A stretch of 64,000 bases of DNA from Paracoccus mutanolyticus (GTDB lineage: Bacteria; Pseudomonadota; Alphaproteobacteria; Rhodobacterales; Rhodobacteraceae): positions 3,008,131-3,072,130 of the forward strand of contig NZ_CP030239.1 in NCBI RefSeq assembly GCF_003285265.1, in the 5' to 3' direction. Below are positions 38,476 through 49,793 of the stretch, piece after piece. Under the pieces are notes generated by a model. It searched no databases, was not told the origin of the DNA, and was given only the letters and a program-made list of their open reading frames with translations. A program made the translations under genes and the position numbers. Position 1 is the stretch's first letter. Every line of letters begins with the position of its first letter.

Positions 38476-39793
38476 TCAGACCTCCTCGATGCGCAGTTCC
38501 ACCGGGTCGCCCGCGATGACGCCAGTGCCGGGCAGGGCCTCGATCGCGTGGTCGATGGCCTCGGGCGTGGTCTTGTGGGTGACGATCAGGACCGGCGCGA
38601 CCCCCGCCGTCTGCTGGTGGCCGTATTGCCGCATCCGGTCGATCGAGATGCCCGCATCGCCCAGGACGCTTGCGACCTTGGCCAGCGCGCCCGGCTTGTC
38701 GGTCAGGGCCAGGCGGATGTAATAGGCGGCTGGCACGGCGGTGCGCGCGGGCTGGGGCAGGGCCAAGCCGCTGGCCGGCAGGCCAAAGGCCGGCATGCGC
38801 ACGCCGCGCGCGATCTCCACGATGTCGGACAGGACGGCGCTGGCGGTCGGGCCTTCGCCGGCGCCCGCGCCCCGCAGGACGATCTGCCCGACGGAGTCGC
38901 CCTCGATCACCACCATGTTCGTGCCGCCCTGCAACTGCCCCAGCGGGCTGTCGGCGGGGACAAGGCAGGGTGACATGCGCTGTTCCAGGCCCCGGCCCGT
39001 CATCTGCGCCACGCCCAGCAGCTTGATGCGATAGCCCATGTCGGCGGCGCGGCGGATGTCGTCGATGCTGACCCGCTCGATCCCCTCGATCTCGACCGCG
39101 TCGAAGGTGGGCCGGGTGCCGAAGGCGATGGCGGCCAGGATCGCCAGCTTGTGGCTGGCGTCGATGCCGCCCACGTCCAGCGTCGGGTCCGCCTCCAGAT
39201 AGCCCAGCTGGCGCGCCTCCTCGAAGACGGTCTCATAGGGCAGGCCGGCGTTTTCCATCCGGGTCAGGATATAGTTGCAGGTGCCGTTCATCACGCCCAT
39301 GACGCGGCGGATCTCGTTCCCGGCCAGGGACTCGGTCATGGTCTTGATGACCGGGATGCCGCCGGCGACGGCCGCCTCAAAGCGCAGGACGCAGCCGTTC
39401 GCCTCGGCCAGTTCCGCCAGTTCCTGGCCATGGATCGCCAGCAGCGCCTTGTTGGCGGTCACCACATCCTTGCCGGCCTTCAGCGCGGCGGTCACCGCCT
39501 CGCGCGCGACGCCCTCGTCGCCGCCGACCAGTTCGACGAACACGTCCACGTCATCGCGCAGGGCAAGGGCGCGCGGGTCGTCCTCCCAGGCATAGGCCGA
39601 CAGGTCCACCGCGCGGTTCTTCATCCGGTCGCGGGCGCTGACGGCGCTGATGGCGACGGGGCGGACCGTACCGGGTGGCCAGCAGCGCGGCATGGTTCTG
39701 GATGATCCTGACGGTGCCGGTGCCGACCGTCCCCAGGCCTGCGATGCCGAGACGAAGCGGAGAGGCGTCTTGCCCCTTGTTCTGGGCGGTCAT
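38476..39793 (-). CDS. hom: homoserine dehydrogenase
   Basis: Reduces aspartate semialdehyde to homoserine for Thr/Met synthesis. N-terminus RLGIAGLGTVGTGTVRIIQN (Rossmann) is followed, after frame loss near 39670, by VFVELVGGDEGVAREAV, GKDVVTANKALLA, GIPVIKTMTESLAGNEIRRV, GVMNGTCNYIL and ARQLGYLEADPTLDVGGIDA with the catalytic Lys in ASHKLAILA. A C-terminal ACT domain (LALTDKPGALAKVASVLGDA) gives feedback control. The length fits about 438 codons with two bases missing. Essential in most bacteria, so error is likelier than decay. Confidence 0.92.
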
Positions 39794-39824
39794 GTGAAAC
39801 TCGTATCTATGGACAGGGGCGGTG

Positions 39825-40384
39825 TTAGCGGATGGCGCAGCACGTTGCAACGCACGCCTTACGGGCCGTCGTCGCCCGGCCAGCGGCCCATGCGCCGGTC
39901 GCGCGCATGACGGCCGGGACGCGCCCGCCCAGGTCCAGGGTGGCCGCCTGGATCGACGCCAGGTCGGCCAGGCTCAGCGGCGCGTCCTGGACCTCGCCCC
40001 GGCTGCCGACAAAGGCGGGGTGCCAGCGTTCGGCATCGCCCGTCGGCCGCCACGAGGCATGGCACAACAGGTTGCGCTGCAGTTTCGCGCGGCCCAGGGC
40101 TTCGGTGATCTGGTCGCGGTCGCGCAGGCCGGGGTGGCGCCGCATGGCGGCGTCCAGTTGCTCGATCAGCGGCCCATCGAATCGTCGGCCAGCTGGCCCA
40201 TGCGTTCGACCCAGTTTTGCATCTCGGCGGGCGTCAGGTCGTCGGCCAGCCGCGCCCGGTCCAGCGCATAGATCGTGCGCTTCAGAACCTCCTCCAGCCA
40301 GCCGAAGCTTGCCACGCATTGCCCCAGCGCGGCGGCGAAATCTTGGGGCAGGGTGTGATGGGCCTCGGGGCCTAGTCGCGCCAC
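39825..40384 (-). CDS. conserved-looking hypothetical protein, one frame break
   Basis: Reads from a GTG at 40384: LPQDFAAALGQCVASFGWLE, EVLKRTIYALDRARLADDLT and, after one missing base near 40170, GPLIEQLDAAMRRHPGLRDR and LQRNLLCHASWRPTGDAERW. About 187 residues, mostly helical, no membrane segment. The length fits a single deletion. It overlaps the end of the glycosyltransferase gene upstream, so the two are probably co-transcribed. Family unknown. Confidence 0.6.
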
Positions 40385-41196
40385 AGCTGATCCACCCAGC
40401 CCACCGGGCGCAGGTAATGGCGCAGGTGCTTGGACAGGCTTTCGCGCCGCCGCCCGTCGAAGGTCGCGCGCAGGTGATCCAGGGCCGAGCGGTGCTGGTC
40501 CTTCTCGCTCCACCGTCCGACGATGGCGTCGGGCGGGTTCAGGTCGCCCGGAAAGATCACGATCCGCGTGCCGCGCGGGATCCGCGCCTGCCGCCAGTAG
40601 TTCAGCGGAAAGTTCGGCACGCAATGCATGCGGAAATGCGCCAGCCAGCCCTTGGGCCAGAACTTGACCCCGCCCGGCGCATTGCGGGTGACGAAGCGCT
40701 GCTCATAGCGGAACTTGTCGGCGGCGGCCTGCGGATCGGCGCGGAAGATCTCCTGCAGGGGCTTCAGCTTGCCGACGCGCATGCGATAGACCGAGGTCTG
40801 GCCCATCTTCTCGAAGGGCGTGTTCGGGTTCAGGCCAAGCACGGTGTCGTCCGGGTCGCCAAAGGAAAAGAAATCGTCCAGACTGCCGGTGACGATCACG
40901 TCGAGGTCCAGAAACAGCACCACCCCCGTCACGTCGCCCAGATCGCCCCATAGCCGCGATTTCGGCCACTTGCCGCGGGTGTTGACCGGGGCCTGGTATT
41001 CGAACTCGGGCAGGGGCCGCACGGCGATGTCGGGATGCAGCCCTGCGCCGTCATCGGTAAAGCAATACAGCCGGAACGGCGGCGTGATGTTGCGCGCAAC
41101 CATGCCGTGCAGGCGGTTGACGAACTCGGGCCCGAACTTGGTGCCCCATTTGATGCAGATGATCTGCTTGACCGTGCCGTTGCGCCCGTCGTTCAT
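40372..41196 (-). CDS. glycosyltransferase-like protein
   Basis: A 274-residue protein with a GT-A-like nucleotide-sugar site: VKQIICIKWGTKFGPEFVNR at the start, then VVLFLDLDVIVTGSLDDFF (DxD-type motif) and GGVKFWPKGWLAHFRMHCVP. Start MNDGRNG at 41196. The ending VGWVDQLWRD overlaps the hypothetical gene downstream. Probable role in surface polysaccharide or glycan addition; acceptor unknown. Intact. Confidence 0.7.
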   Translation of the reverse strand: MNDGRNGTVKQIICIKWGTKFGPEFVNRLHGMVARNITPPFRLYCFTDDGAGLHPDIAVRPLPEFEYQAPVNTRGKWPKSRLWGDLGDVTGVVLFLDLDVIVTGSLDDFFSFGDPDDTVLGLNPNTPFEKMGQTSVYRMRVGKLKPLQEIFRADPQAAADKFRYEQRFVTRNAPGGVKFWPKGWLAHFRMHCVPNFPLNYWRQARIPRGTRIVIFPGDLNPPDAIVGRWSEKDQHRSALDHLRATFDGRRRESLSKHLRHYLRPVGWVDQLWRD

Positions 41197-41251
41197 GCCC
41201 GCCTCGCTTTCAGAGCGCGACTCTGGCACGCGGCCCCGGGGCAGGCAAGGC

Positions 41252-41740
41252 TCACAGGATCTTCTGCAACAGCAGCAGGTCCATCCAGCGCCCGAACTTG
41301 CGCCCGGCATCCGGGAGACGGCCGACCAGGGCATAGCCCAGCGCGCGATGGAAGGCCTCGCCGGCCCGGTTCTCGGCCGAAACGGCGGCGATCACGGAAT
41401 GGGCGCCGGCCCGGCGGGCATGATCCTCGATCGCCGCCATCAGCGCACGGCCCAGCCCCCGGCCCTGGGCGTCCGGGGACAGGATGATGGTATGCTCCAT
41501 GGTATGGGCATAGCCGTTGCTGGCGCGAAACCGGTCGTAGGTCGCAAGGCCCACCGGCCGGCCCGCCGCCTCGGCCACCAGGAAGGCGCGGCCCGCAGCC
41601 TGCCGCTCGGCGATCATTCGCTGCAACGAAGGCACCGTCTTTTCCTCTGATGAAAAGGTGACGGCGGTGTCCCGGATCAGCGGGTTCCAGAAGGCCATGA
41701 TCGCGGGCAGGTCGGCATCGGTGACGGAGCGGATCGTCAC
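41252..41740 (-). CDS. GNAT acetyltransferase (phosphinothricin acetyltransferase-like)
   Basis: A 162-residue protein that starts at a GTG (VTIRSVTDADLPAIMAFWNP). It has TVEHTIILSPDAQGRGLGRA-type acetyl-CoA binding (seen as ILSPDAQGRGLGRALM), followed by SVIAAVSAENRAGEAFHRAL and GYALVGRLPDAGRKFGRWMD, the standard ending of the Pat/YncA group. Substrates in that group are amino compounds such as methionine sulfone or glufosinate; the natural one here is unknown. Intact. Confidence 0.85.
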   Translation of the reverse strand: MTIRSVTDADLPAIMAFWNPLIRDTAVTFSSEEKTVPSLQRMIAERQAAGRAFLVAEAAGRPVGLATYDRFRASNGYAHTMEHTIILSPDAQGRGLGRALMAAIEDHARRAGAHSVIAAVSAENRAGEAFHRALGYALVGRLPDAGRKFGRWMDLLLLQKIL

Positions 41741-41789
41741 GGCGCGCCTCGGAACGGACCGGCCGCCGGGCCCCGCGCACGGCGCCCGG

Positions 41790-41818
41790 TCTTCACCGTT
41801 TTCCAAATGCCCATGCGA
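41790..41818 (-). repeat. dispersed intergenic repeat, copy C
   Basis: The minus strand reads GGCATTTGGAAAACGGTGAA, nearly identical to copy A at 34371. Placed between the GNAT gene start and the methylmalonyl-CoA mutase end. Confidence 0.6.
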
Positions 41819-41840
41819 CGGATGCGAGGGGCACCGCGGT

Positions 41841-43985
<2,145 letters not shown>

Positions 43986-44042
43986 CTTGCATCCTTTCCC
44001 GTGGCCCGCTTCGCCCTATATGAAGATAAGGACGGGGGCGCG

Positions 44043-44566
44043 ATGAAACTGAAACGGTTGATCTTTCTGATGACGGTGCCGCTGCTGGCGGCGATGGGCC
44101 CACGGCCGGACGGGGAGGGGGACGGCCATCGTCCCTTCGTGCGCGGCGAAGTTCCGGCCGCGACCAGCGAGGCCAAGCCCATGTCGCGCGTCCTGCCCGA
44201 GGGCGAGCTGTCGGTCATTCCCGCCGACCAGGCCGAGCCGCAGGAATTCCTGTGGCAGGCCCGGCCGCTGGTGGTCTTTGCCGACACCGCCGCCGACCCC
44301 GACTTCGCCGCGCAGCTTGCGCAGCTGCGCCGCGACCCGGCGGCACTTTTGCTGCGCGACGTGGTGGTCATCACCGACACCGACCCGGCGGCGAACAGCG
44401 CCTGGCGGCGGCAGTTCCGTCCAGAGGGGTTTTCCGTGGTGCTGCTGGACAAGGACGGCCAGGCCAAGCAGCGCCTGTCCAGCCCCCGGTCCGTGCGCGA
44501 GATTCCCGCGCCATCGACAAGTTTCCGCTGCGCCGGCGCGAGATCGGCCGTGTGGCACTGCCGTAG
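44043..44566 (+). CDS. DUF4174-domain secreted protein
   Basis: N-terminal signal sequence (MKLKRLIFLMTVPLLAAMGP) followed by a thioredoxin-fold-like DUF4174 domain: EFLWQARPLVVFADTAADPD, VVVITDTDPAANSAWRRQFR, GFSVVLLDKDGQAKQRLSSP. One base is missing near 44510; the frame then reads AIDKFPLRRREIGRVALP and stops at 44566. Divergent from mcm, 57 bp apart. Function unknown. Confidence 0.78.
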
Positions 44567-44665
44567 GATCGTGCGAAAATCGAAACGACTTCATTGCGGG
44601 ACGGGCCTTCGCGCATTATCTTGAGCACAGGGCAGCCCCGCTGCCCGCTGCCAAGGAGGCTTGCC

Positions 44666-44848
44666 ATGTCCAAATCGTCCCAGCCGCGTGCGACGGAACA
44701 ACCCGCCCCGCCCAAGCGGCGCAGGCTGGACCCGGCGACCGAAGTGCTGGTCGAACGCCTGCGCAGTGCCCGCACTGCGAATGAAATGGCGGTGATTGTC
44801 GGCCTGAAACCCATCAAAGGCCGCTCCGGTCCGAAGATCGCCTACTAA
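44666..44848 (+). CDS. small basic hypothetical protein
   Basis: A 60-residue frame with a strong Shine-Dalgarno (AAGGAGG) seven bases before the ATG. Reads MSKSSQPRATEQPAPPKRRR, then LVERLRSARTANEMAVIVGL; Lys/Arg-rich with one predicted helix. The 3' end overlaps the convergent membrane protein gene by 35 bp. No family recognised. Confidence 0.6.
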   Translation: MSKSSQPRATEQPAPPKRRRLDPATEVLVERLRSARTANEMAVIVGLKPIKGRSGPKIAY

Positions 44849-45500
44849 GACGCTGGCGCAACGCGGCCAGTTCGCCCGGCAGGCTTGACGACAGCAGCGC
44901 CAGTTCCGCCTGCCTTGCAGCCAGTTCGGCCTCGCGCTCCTCCTCGATGACGCGGCGCAGGGCATCCTCTCCCAGAAAGACGCTGGTCATCAGCAGGCGC
45001 AGGGCTTCCTGCCCGCTTTCCCGCGCCGCCTCGGTCAATTCCAGATAATCCCCGAACATTTCGACCGCGCGGCCGTGATCCTGGTCGGCCTGCTTCTGCA
45101 TGGCCCGGGCAAAGGACGCCATGATGGACAGCTGCCTGTAATAGGTCACGACCGGGTCGATGACCTCGGCCGGCAGGATGTGCACGTCCTCGATGATCGC
45201 GGAAAAGATGCGGTCGTTGGCCTGCTCCGGGATAAAGGGGATCCGGCCGCTGTCGCGCAGCCGCGCCAGCAGCGCGGCGGTGCCGCCCGCATCCAGCCGC
45301 TGGCTTTCCAGGGCGACGACATGGGCGCGGATTTCGGCCAGCAGCGCGCGCTGCACGTCGCTGACCCGCTCGGCCCGCAGGGTGCGGGCACGGCGGCGGT
45401 TCAGCCAGTCGTTGACGGGCCAGGCCAGCATCGCCACGGCGGCGGCGACCAGCGCCGCCAGCACCGTGGGATTGAAAAGGCTGCCCTGGGTCCCGCCCAT
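44814..45500 (-). CDS. membrane-anchored hypothetical protein
   Basis: A 228-residue protein: one N-terminal transmembrane helix (TVLAALVAAAVAMLAWPVND), then Arg-rich cytosolic start (RRRARTLRAERVSDVQRALL) and long helices ending in a coiled coil (EEEREAELAARQAELALLSS). No enzymatic motif. It follows pccA (start 4 bp after the pccA stop). Function unknown. Confidence 0.65.
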   Translation of the reverse strand: MGGTQGSLFNPTVLAALVAAAVAMLAWPVNDWLNRRRARTLRAERVSDVQRALLAEIRAHVVALESQRLDAGGTAALLARLRDSGRIPFIPEQANDRIFSAIIEDVHILPAEVIDPVVTYYRQLSIMASFARAMQKQADQDHGRAVEMFGDYLELTEAARESGQEALRLLMTSVFLGEDALRRVIEEEREAELAARQAELALLSSSLPGELAALRQRLSRRSSDRSGL

Positions 45501-45503
45501 GGA

Positions 45504-47562
45504 TCACTCGAATTCCATGATGACGTCATCGACCTTGAGGCTTTCGCCCGGCGCGGCGTTGACCGACTTGACCACGGCACGGCGTTCGGCGCGCAGGATG
45601 TTTTCCATCTTCATCGCCTCGACGGTGGCCAGCGCCTGGCCCTCCTGCACCTCGTCGCCGGCGGCGACGTTCACCTTGACCACCAGGCCGGGCATCGGGC
45701 ACAGCAGGAACTTCGAGGTGTCGGGCGGCAGCTTTTCGGGCATCAGCCGCGCCAGTTCGGCGGCGCGCGGACGGCGGACATAGGTCTTGAGATCCGCTCC
45801 CCGCACCCTCAGCCGATAGCCCGAGGGCAGGGGTTCGACCTTCATCACCAGGGGCGTGCCGTCGACCGACAGCCGCGCCAGTGTCTGCCCGGGCAGCCAG
45901 TCGCTTTCCACGCGCAGCTTGCGGCCCTGCAACTCGACCGTCGAGCCCTGCTTGTCGGCGGTGATGCGCACGGGAATGTCCTGACCGGCAAGGCTGACGA
46001 CCCAATGTTCGCCGACATGGCGTTCGTGGTTGTCCAGCCGCCCCGAGATGCGGCAGCGTCGGATTTCCGCCACGCGGTGCATGGCCGCGGCCGAGGCGGC
46101 GACGCGCAAGACCTCGCCCTCGGGCAGGGTCGCGCCCAGGAAGCCCTCGGGATATTCCTCGGCAATGAAGGCGGTGGAAATGTCACCCGAGACGAATTTC
46201 GGATGGTCCATCACGGCCGACAGGAAGGGCAGGTTGTGGCCGATGCCCTCGACCTCGAATTCGTCCAGCGCCAGCCGCATGCGTCGACGGCGGCCTCGCG
46301 CGTCGGCGCGCATGGGTGGTCAGCTTGGCGATCATCGGGTCGTAATGCGGGCTGATGTCGCCGCCCTCGTAGACGCCGGTATCGTTGCGCACGCCGGCGG
46401 GGCCCGCGGGGGGCGTGGCACCCGGCTGGGCCGGAACCCAGCGGCTGGCCGCAAGCATCGGGCCGGCCGCGACCTCGGACGGCGGGCGATAGCGCGTCAG
46501 CCGGCCGATCGAGGGCAGGAAGTTGCGATAGGGGTCCTCGGCGTAAAGCCGGCTCTCGATGGCCCAGCCGTTGATCGTCAGATCGTCCTGGGCAAAGGGC
46601 AGCGGCTCGCCCCCGGCGACGCGGATCATCTGCTCGACCAGATCGACGCCGGTGATCAGTTCGGTCACCGGATGTTCGACCTGCAACCGGGTGTTCATTT
46701 CCAGGAAATAGAAATTGCGCTGGCCGTCGACGATGAATTCGACCGTGCCGGCGCTGGTATAGCCCACGGCACGGGCCAGGGCGCAGGCCTGCTCGCCCAT
46801 GGCCTTGCGGGTCGCGGCGTCCAGGAAGGGGCTGGGCGCCTCCTCGATGACTTTCTGGTTGCGGCGCTGGATCGAACATTCGCGTTCGTGCAGATAGACG
46901 CAGTTGCCGTGCTTGTCGGCCAGCACCTGGATTTCGATGTGCCGGGGCTGGGTCACGAATTTCTCGATGAAGATGCGGTCGTCGCCAAAGCTGTTTGCCG
47001 CCTCGTTCTTCGAGGATTCGAAGCCTTCCCGCGCCTCCTGGTCGTTCCAGGCGATGCGCATGCCCTTGCCGCCGCCACCGGCGCTGGCCTTGATCATCAC
47101 CGGATAGCCGATCTGACCCGAGATCCTCACCGCCTCCTCGGCATCGGCGATCAGGCCCATATAGCCCGGCACCGTGCTGACGCCGGCTTCCTGCGCCAGC
47201 TTCTTCGAGGTGATCTTGTCGCCCATCGCCTCGATCGCGGGGCTGGGCGGGCCGATGAACACCACCCCCTCGGCCTCGAGCGCCTGGGCGAACTTCATGT
47301 TCTCGGACAGAAAGCCATAGCCCGGATGCACGGCCTGCGCGCCGGTCTGGCGGATCGCATCCATGATCTTGTCGATGACGATATAGGACTGGTTCGCGGG
47401 GGCGGGACCGATGTGAACGGCCTCGTCGGCCATCTTGACGTGCAGCGCATTGCGGTCGGCGTCGGAATAGACGGCGACGGTCTTGATGCCCATGCGCCGG
47501 GCGGTCTCGATGACGCGGCAGGCGATTTCGCCCCGGTTGGCGATCAGGATTTTCGTGAACAT
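45504..47562 (-). CDS. pccA: propionyl-CoA carboxylase, biotin-carboxylase/biotin carrier subunit
   Basis: Carboxylates biotin and passes it to PccB. Biotin carboxylase: [33 protein letters not shown], the Gly-rich ATP-grasp loop [15 protein letters not shown] and [21 protein letters not shown]-terminal biotinyl domain [20 protein letters not shown] (EAMKMEN, Lys is biotinylated). Near 46290 two bases are missing (sense [20 protein letters not shown] resumes in another frame). The length of about 686 codons fits. Lies between mcm and pccB. Confidence 0.94.
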
Positions 47563-47596
47563 GACGGCTTATCTTTCCCCCGCAGTCCCTGTCTGG

Positions 47597-47637
47597 ACAT
47601 GAAAAAGCCGCCCCGGCGCACGGCCGGGACGGCATGA
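47597..47637 (-). terminator. terminator after small lipoprotein gene (minus strand)
   Basis: The minus strand carries GCCGTCCCGGCCG-tgc-GCCGGGGCGGC (imperfect stem) followed by five T. It separates the lipoprotein pair from pccA, so pccA probably has its own promoter in 47563-47600. Confidence 0.75.
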
Positions 47638-47662
47638 ATGGCAAACGCCTTGGCGTTCTTGA

Positions 47663-47893
47663 TCAGTAGCGGCGCTGAGTCGGCTGGCACAGCCGCACGT
47701 CGTCGCACAGCGCGCCTGCGGCCGCGCCGATGGCTGCGCCCTTGACCACGTTATGGCCGCCGACATGGGCGACGGTCGCACCGACGCCCGCGCCGATAAG
47801 GCCGCGGTCCATGTCGGTCGGGTTGATGTTCTGGGTGCAGCCGGCCACGGCCAGAAGGCCGAACCCAAGCGCGAAGACGATTTTCTTCGACAT
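47663..47893 (-). CDS. small glycine-zipper lipoprotein
   Basis: A 76-residue protein with a lipoprotein signal (MSKKIVFALGFGLLAVAGC, lipobox LAVAGC) and a Gly-zipper core (IGAGVGATVAHVGGHNVV, GAAIGAAAGALCDD). Two Cys at the C-terminus (CDD..LC). Paralogue of the next gene upstream. Probably an outer-membrane or periplasmic lipoprotein of unknown role. Confidence 0.75.
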   Translation of the reverse strand: MSKKIVFALGFGLLAVAGCTQNINPTDMDRGLIGAGVGATVAHVGGHNVVKGAAIGAAAGALCDDVRLCQPTQRRY

Positions 47894-47947
47894 GTCGAAA
47901 GCTCCGAAAAGGGGGCGCGGCGCGTGGCGCCGTCAGCCCCGGTGAAA

Positions 47948-48196
47948 TCAGTAGCCGCGCGACTGGCAGACGCCGGCGTCGTCGCACAGCGCGCCGCCCG
48001 CAGCACCGATAAGCGCGCCGGTGCCCACGTCGCCGTCGATGATCTTGGCGACAGCCGCACCGGCCAGCGCGCCGCCGGCCGCGCGCTGCGCGTCGGGGGA
48101 CAGGCCCATGCCGCCACCATAGCCCTGGTCGCAAGCAGCCAGTCCGGCGACCAGAAGGGCAACGCCAGAGAGACGGAGGATGACGGATTTTTGCAT
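47948..48196 (-). CDS. small glycine-zipper lipoprotein, paralogue
   Basis: An 82-residue protein. Signal MQKSVILRLSGVALLVAGLA with lipobox GLAAC, then GGALAGAAVAKIIDGDVGTG and ALIGAAGGALCDDAGVC. Shares the GALCDD..xC ending with the gene at 47663; both are likely products of a tandem duplication, 54 bp apart. Start at the ATG 48196 gives a normal signal peptide. Confidence 0.75.
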   Translation of the reverse strand: MQKSVILRLSGVALLVAGLAACDQGYGGGMGLSPDAQRAAGGALAGAAVAKIIDGDVGTGALIGAAGGALCDDAGVCQSRGY

Positions 48197-48326
48197 GGTT
48201 CTTTGCCTGTATTGTGGGACCCCAAGGGGGCCGACCGTGTTAGCGATGCAGGCAATATTGCACGCCAGTATGGCGGAAGAAACTGACAACGATGTGAAAA
48301 CTTGCGCGCCTGCATATTTCCGCCCA

Positions 48327-48743
48327 TCAGTCGTTCCCGTCGTCCTCGTCGTCCTCGTCCTCGTCCCAATCCAGGTCGTCCCAGTCGAACTCGGGCGCCT
48401 CGGCGGCGAAAAGCTGCGGAAAGCTCGCCTCGGCCTTTTTCATGTCGATGCGCAGCATCTGGTCATAGTCGGTCGGGTCCAGCTTGCCGATGGCGACGAC
48501 CTCGCGGCCGATCAGCCAGGACAGGCGGCCGGCGTCCAGATTGCCGCGGGGAAAGGGTTCCTCGCCAAACTGCCGGATCAGCGCGGCCATGAAGCCTTCG
48601 TCCGCGCGACGATCGGCGGCCTTGCGGTCGCGAAAACGCTCGCGCCGGACCAGGGGCGTCGCCCCCTTCTTGTTGGCGCGCCGGATGGTGAATTGAAAGT
48701 CGGTGCCGGGAAGGCGGCCGGGAAAGCCGCGGTGCTTCAGCAT
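48327..48743 (-). CDS. hypothetical protein with acidic C-terminal tail
   Basis: A 138-residue protein: MLKHRGFPGRLPGTDFQFTI, then GRLSWLIGREVVAIGKLDPT and an Asp/Glu-rich C-terminus (FDWDDLDWDEDEDDEDDGND). No signal peptide. I recognise no family, though the clean composition and own start argue that it is real. It sits upstream of the lipoprotein pair on the same strand. Confidence 0.65.
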   Translation of the reverse strand: MLKHRGFPGRLPGTDFQFTIRRANKKGATPLVRRERFRDRKAADRRADEGFMAALIRQFGEEPFPRGNLDAGRLSWLIGREVVAIGKLDPTDYDQMLRIDMKKAEASFPQLFAAEAPEFDWDDLDWDEDEDDEDDGND

Positions 48744-48836
48744 GAAATGCCCCTTTTCTGCAGCGGAGTGGCGCGCAGGCGGCGGGGCGGACGCAAAGGG
48801 CGCGGGCCGCCAGGCAGCCCGCGCCTTGGGTCGGGC

Positions 48837-48971
48837 TTAGTTGGCGCCGTATTTGCCTTGGAAGACAGGCTCGGGCTGGACCGGGGCAGGGGTGATGACC
48901 TCGGGTTCCTTCTTGGCGCAGGCAGCGGCCAGGCCGACCAGGACAAGGGCGATTGCAAGCTTTTTCGACAT
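48837..48971 (-). CDS. very small lipoprotein
   Basis: A 44-residue lipoprotein: MSKKLAIALVLVGLAAACAK with lipobox LAAAC, then a Pro/Glu-rich tail (KKEPEVITPAPVQPEPVF). Too short for an enzyme. Its signal resembles that of the gene at 47663 (MSKK start). Confidence 0.65.
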   Translation of the reverse strand: MSKKLAIALVLVGLAAACAKKEPEVITPAPVQPEPVFQGKYGAN

Positions 48972-49149
48972 GATGTCGTGCTCCTGTGTTGCGGGGCGGG
49001 GCCCCGACTGCTCGGGTTGGATTCGGCTGCCGTCGGCGGCCGAGACCACAGCATAGTCAGAGCCTTGGGCGCATCACAGGCGGCGAGATCGCGTTTCGTC
49101 CGGCGGGCAGGCCCCTGTGGCAGGCTTGCATCATAGCGGAGATTCGCCA

Positions 49150-49776
49150 TCACCAGGGTTCCCATTCGCAGCTGTCGCGGTCGGCGGGCAGCTTGAACGC
49201 CTCGAACAGCTGCAAGGCGTCGGGGTCGTAGCTGCCGAAGGGCGTGTTCTTGTCGGACAGGCTGATGACGATCTGGCGCGGCCGCGGCCCGGGGTTCGCG
49301 ATGCGGGGCAGGACCCATTCCTGGCACAGCCAGACGATATCGTCATGCACCGGGTCCTGCGCCAGCACGTCGGGCGCGGTGGGCAGGGCCTCCTCGACCA
49401 TCGCGTCGGCTTCGGCCTCGGCCTGGTCGTCGACCTCGGCGGGGGCCGGGTCCAGCGTGGCCGGGTCGATCATGCCGTCCTCCGCCGTATCGCCCGTGAC
49501 CTCGGCGGTTTCGGTGTCGATGTCGATCGGCCCGCGGTCCGCCCCCTCGATCGCGTCCGAGGCGGGGCCGCTGGTCGAGGGCACCCGCGAGGCCAGGTCC
49601 GGCACAAGGAAGCGAAAGCGATAGGTCAGGCCGGTGCCGCCCGAGGTGTCCCGGATCGTCTCGATCCATTGCGCCTGCGCGCCGGACGGCAGGGCGATGG
49701 GCGCCTTGTCCTGTGCCGCCGCAGGGCCGCCAAGCGCCGCAAGCGTCATGCCGACCGCCGCAAGGAAATGGGCCAT
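49150..49776 (-). CDS. DUF6497-type secreted protein
   Basis: A 208-residue protein with a signal peptide (MAHFLAAVGMTLAALGGPAA, cleavage about AAA-Q), a folded first part (APIALPSGAQAQWIETIRDT, TYRFRFLVPDLA), an acidic Ala-rich linker and a C-terminal part with VHDDIVWLCQEWVLPRIANP and VISLSDKNTPFGSYDPDA. The pattern matches DUF6497 proteins of Rhodobacteraceae. Seventeen bases downstream of pccB, so likely in its transcript. Confidence 0.7.
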   Translation of the reverse strand: MAHFLAAVGMTLAALGGPAAAQDKAPIALPSGAQAQWIETIRDTSGGTGLTYRFRFLVPDLASRVPSTSGPASDAIEGADRGPIDIDTETAEVTGDTAEDGMIDPATLDPAPAEVDDQAEAEADAMVEEALPTAPDVLAQDPVHDDIVWLCQEWVLPRIANPGPRPRQIVISLSDKNTPFGSYDPDALQLFEAFKLPADRDSCEWEPW

Positions 49777-49793
49777 GGTCCGGTCCGTCGCGG

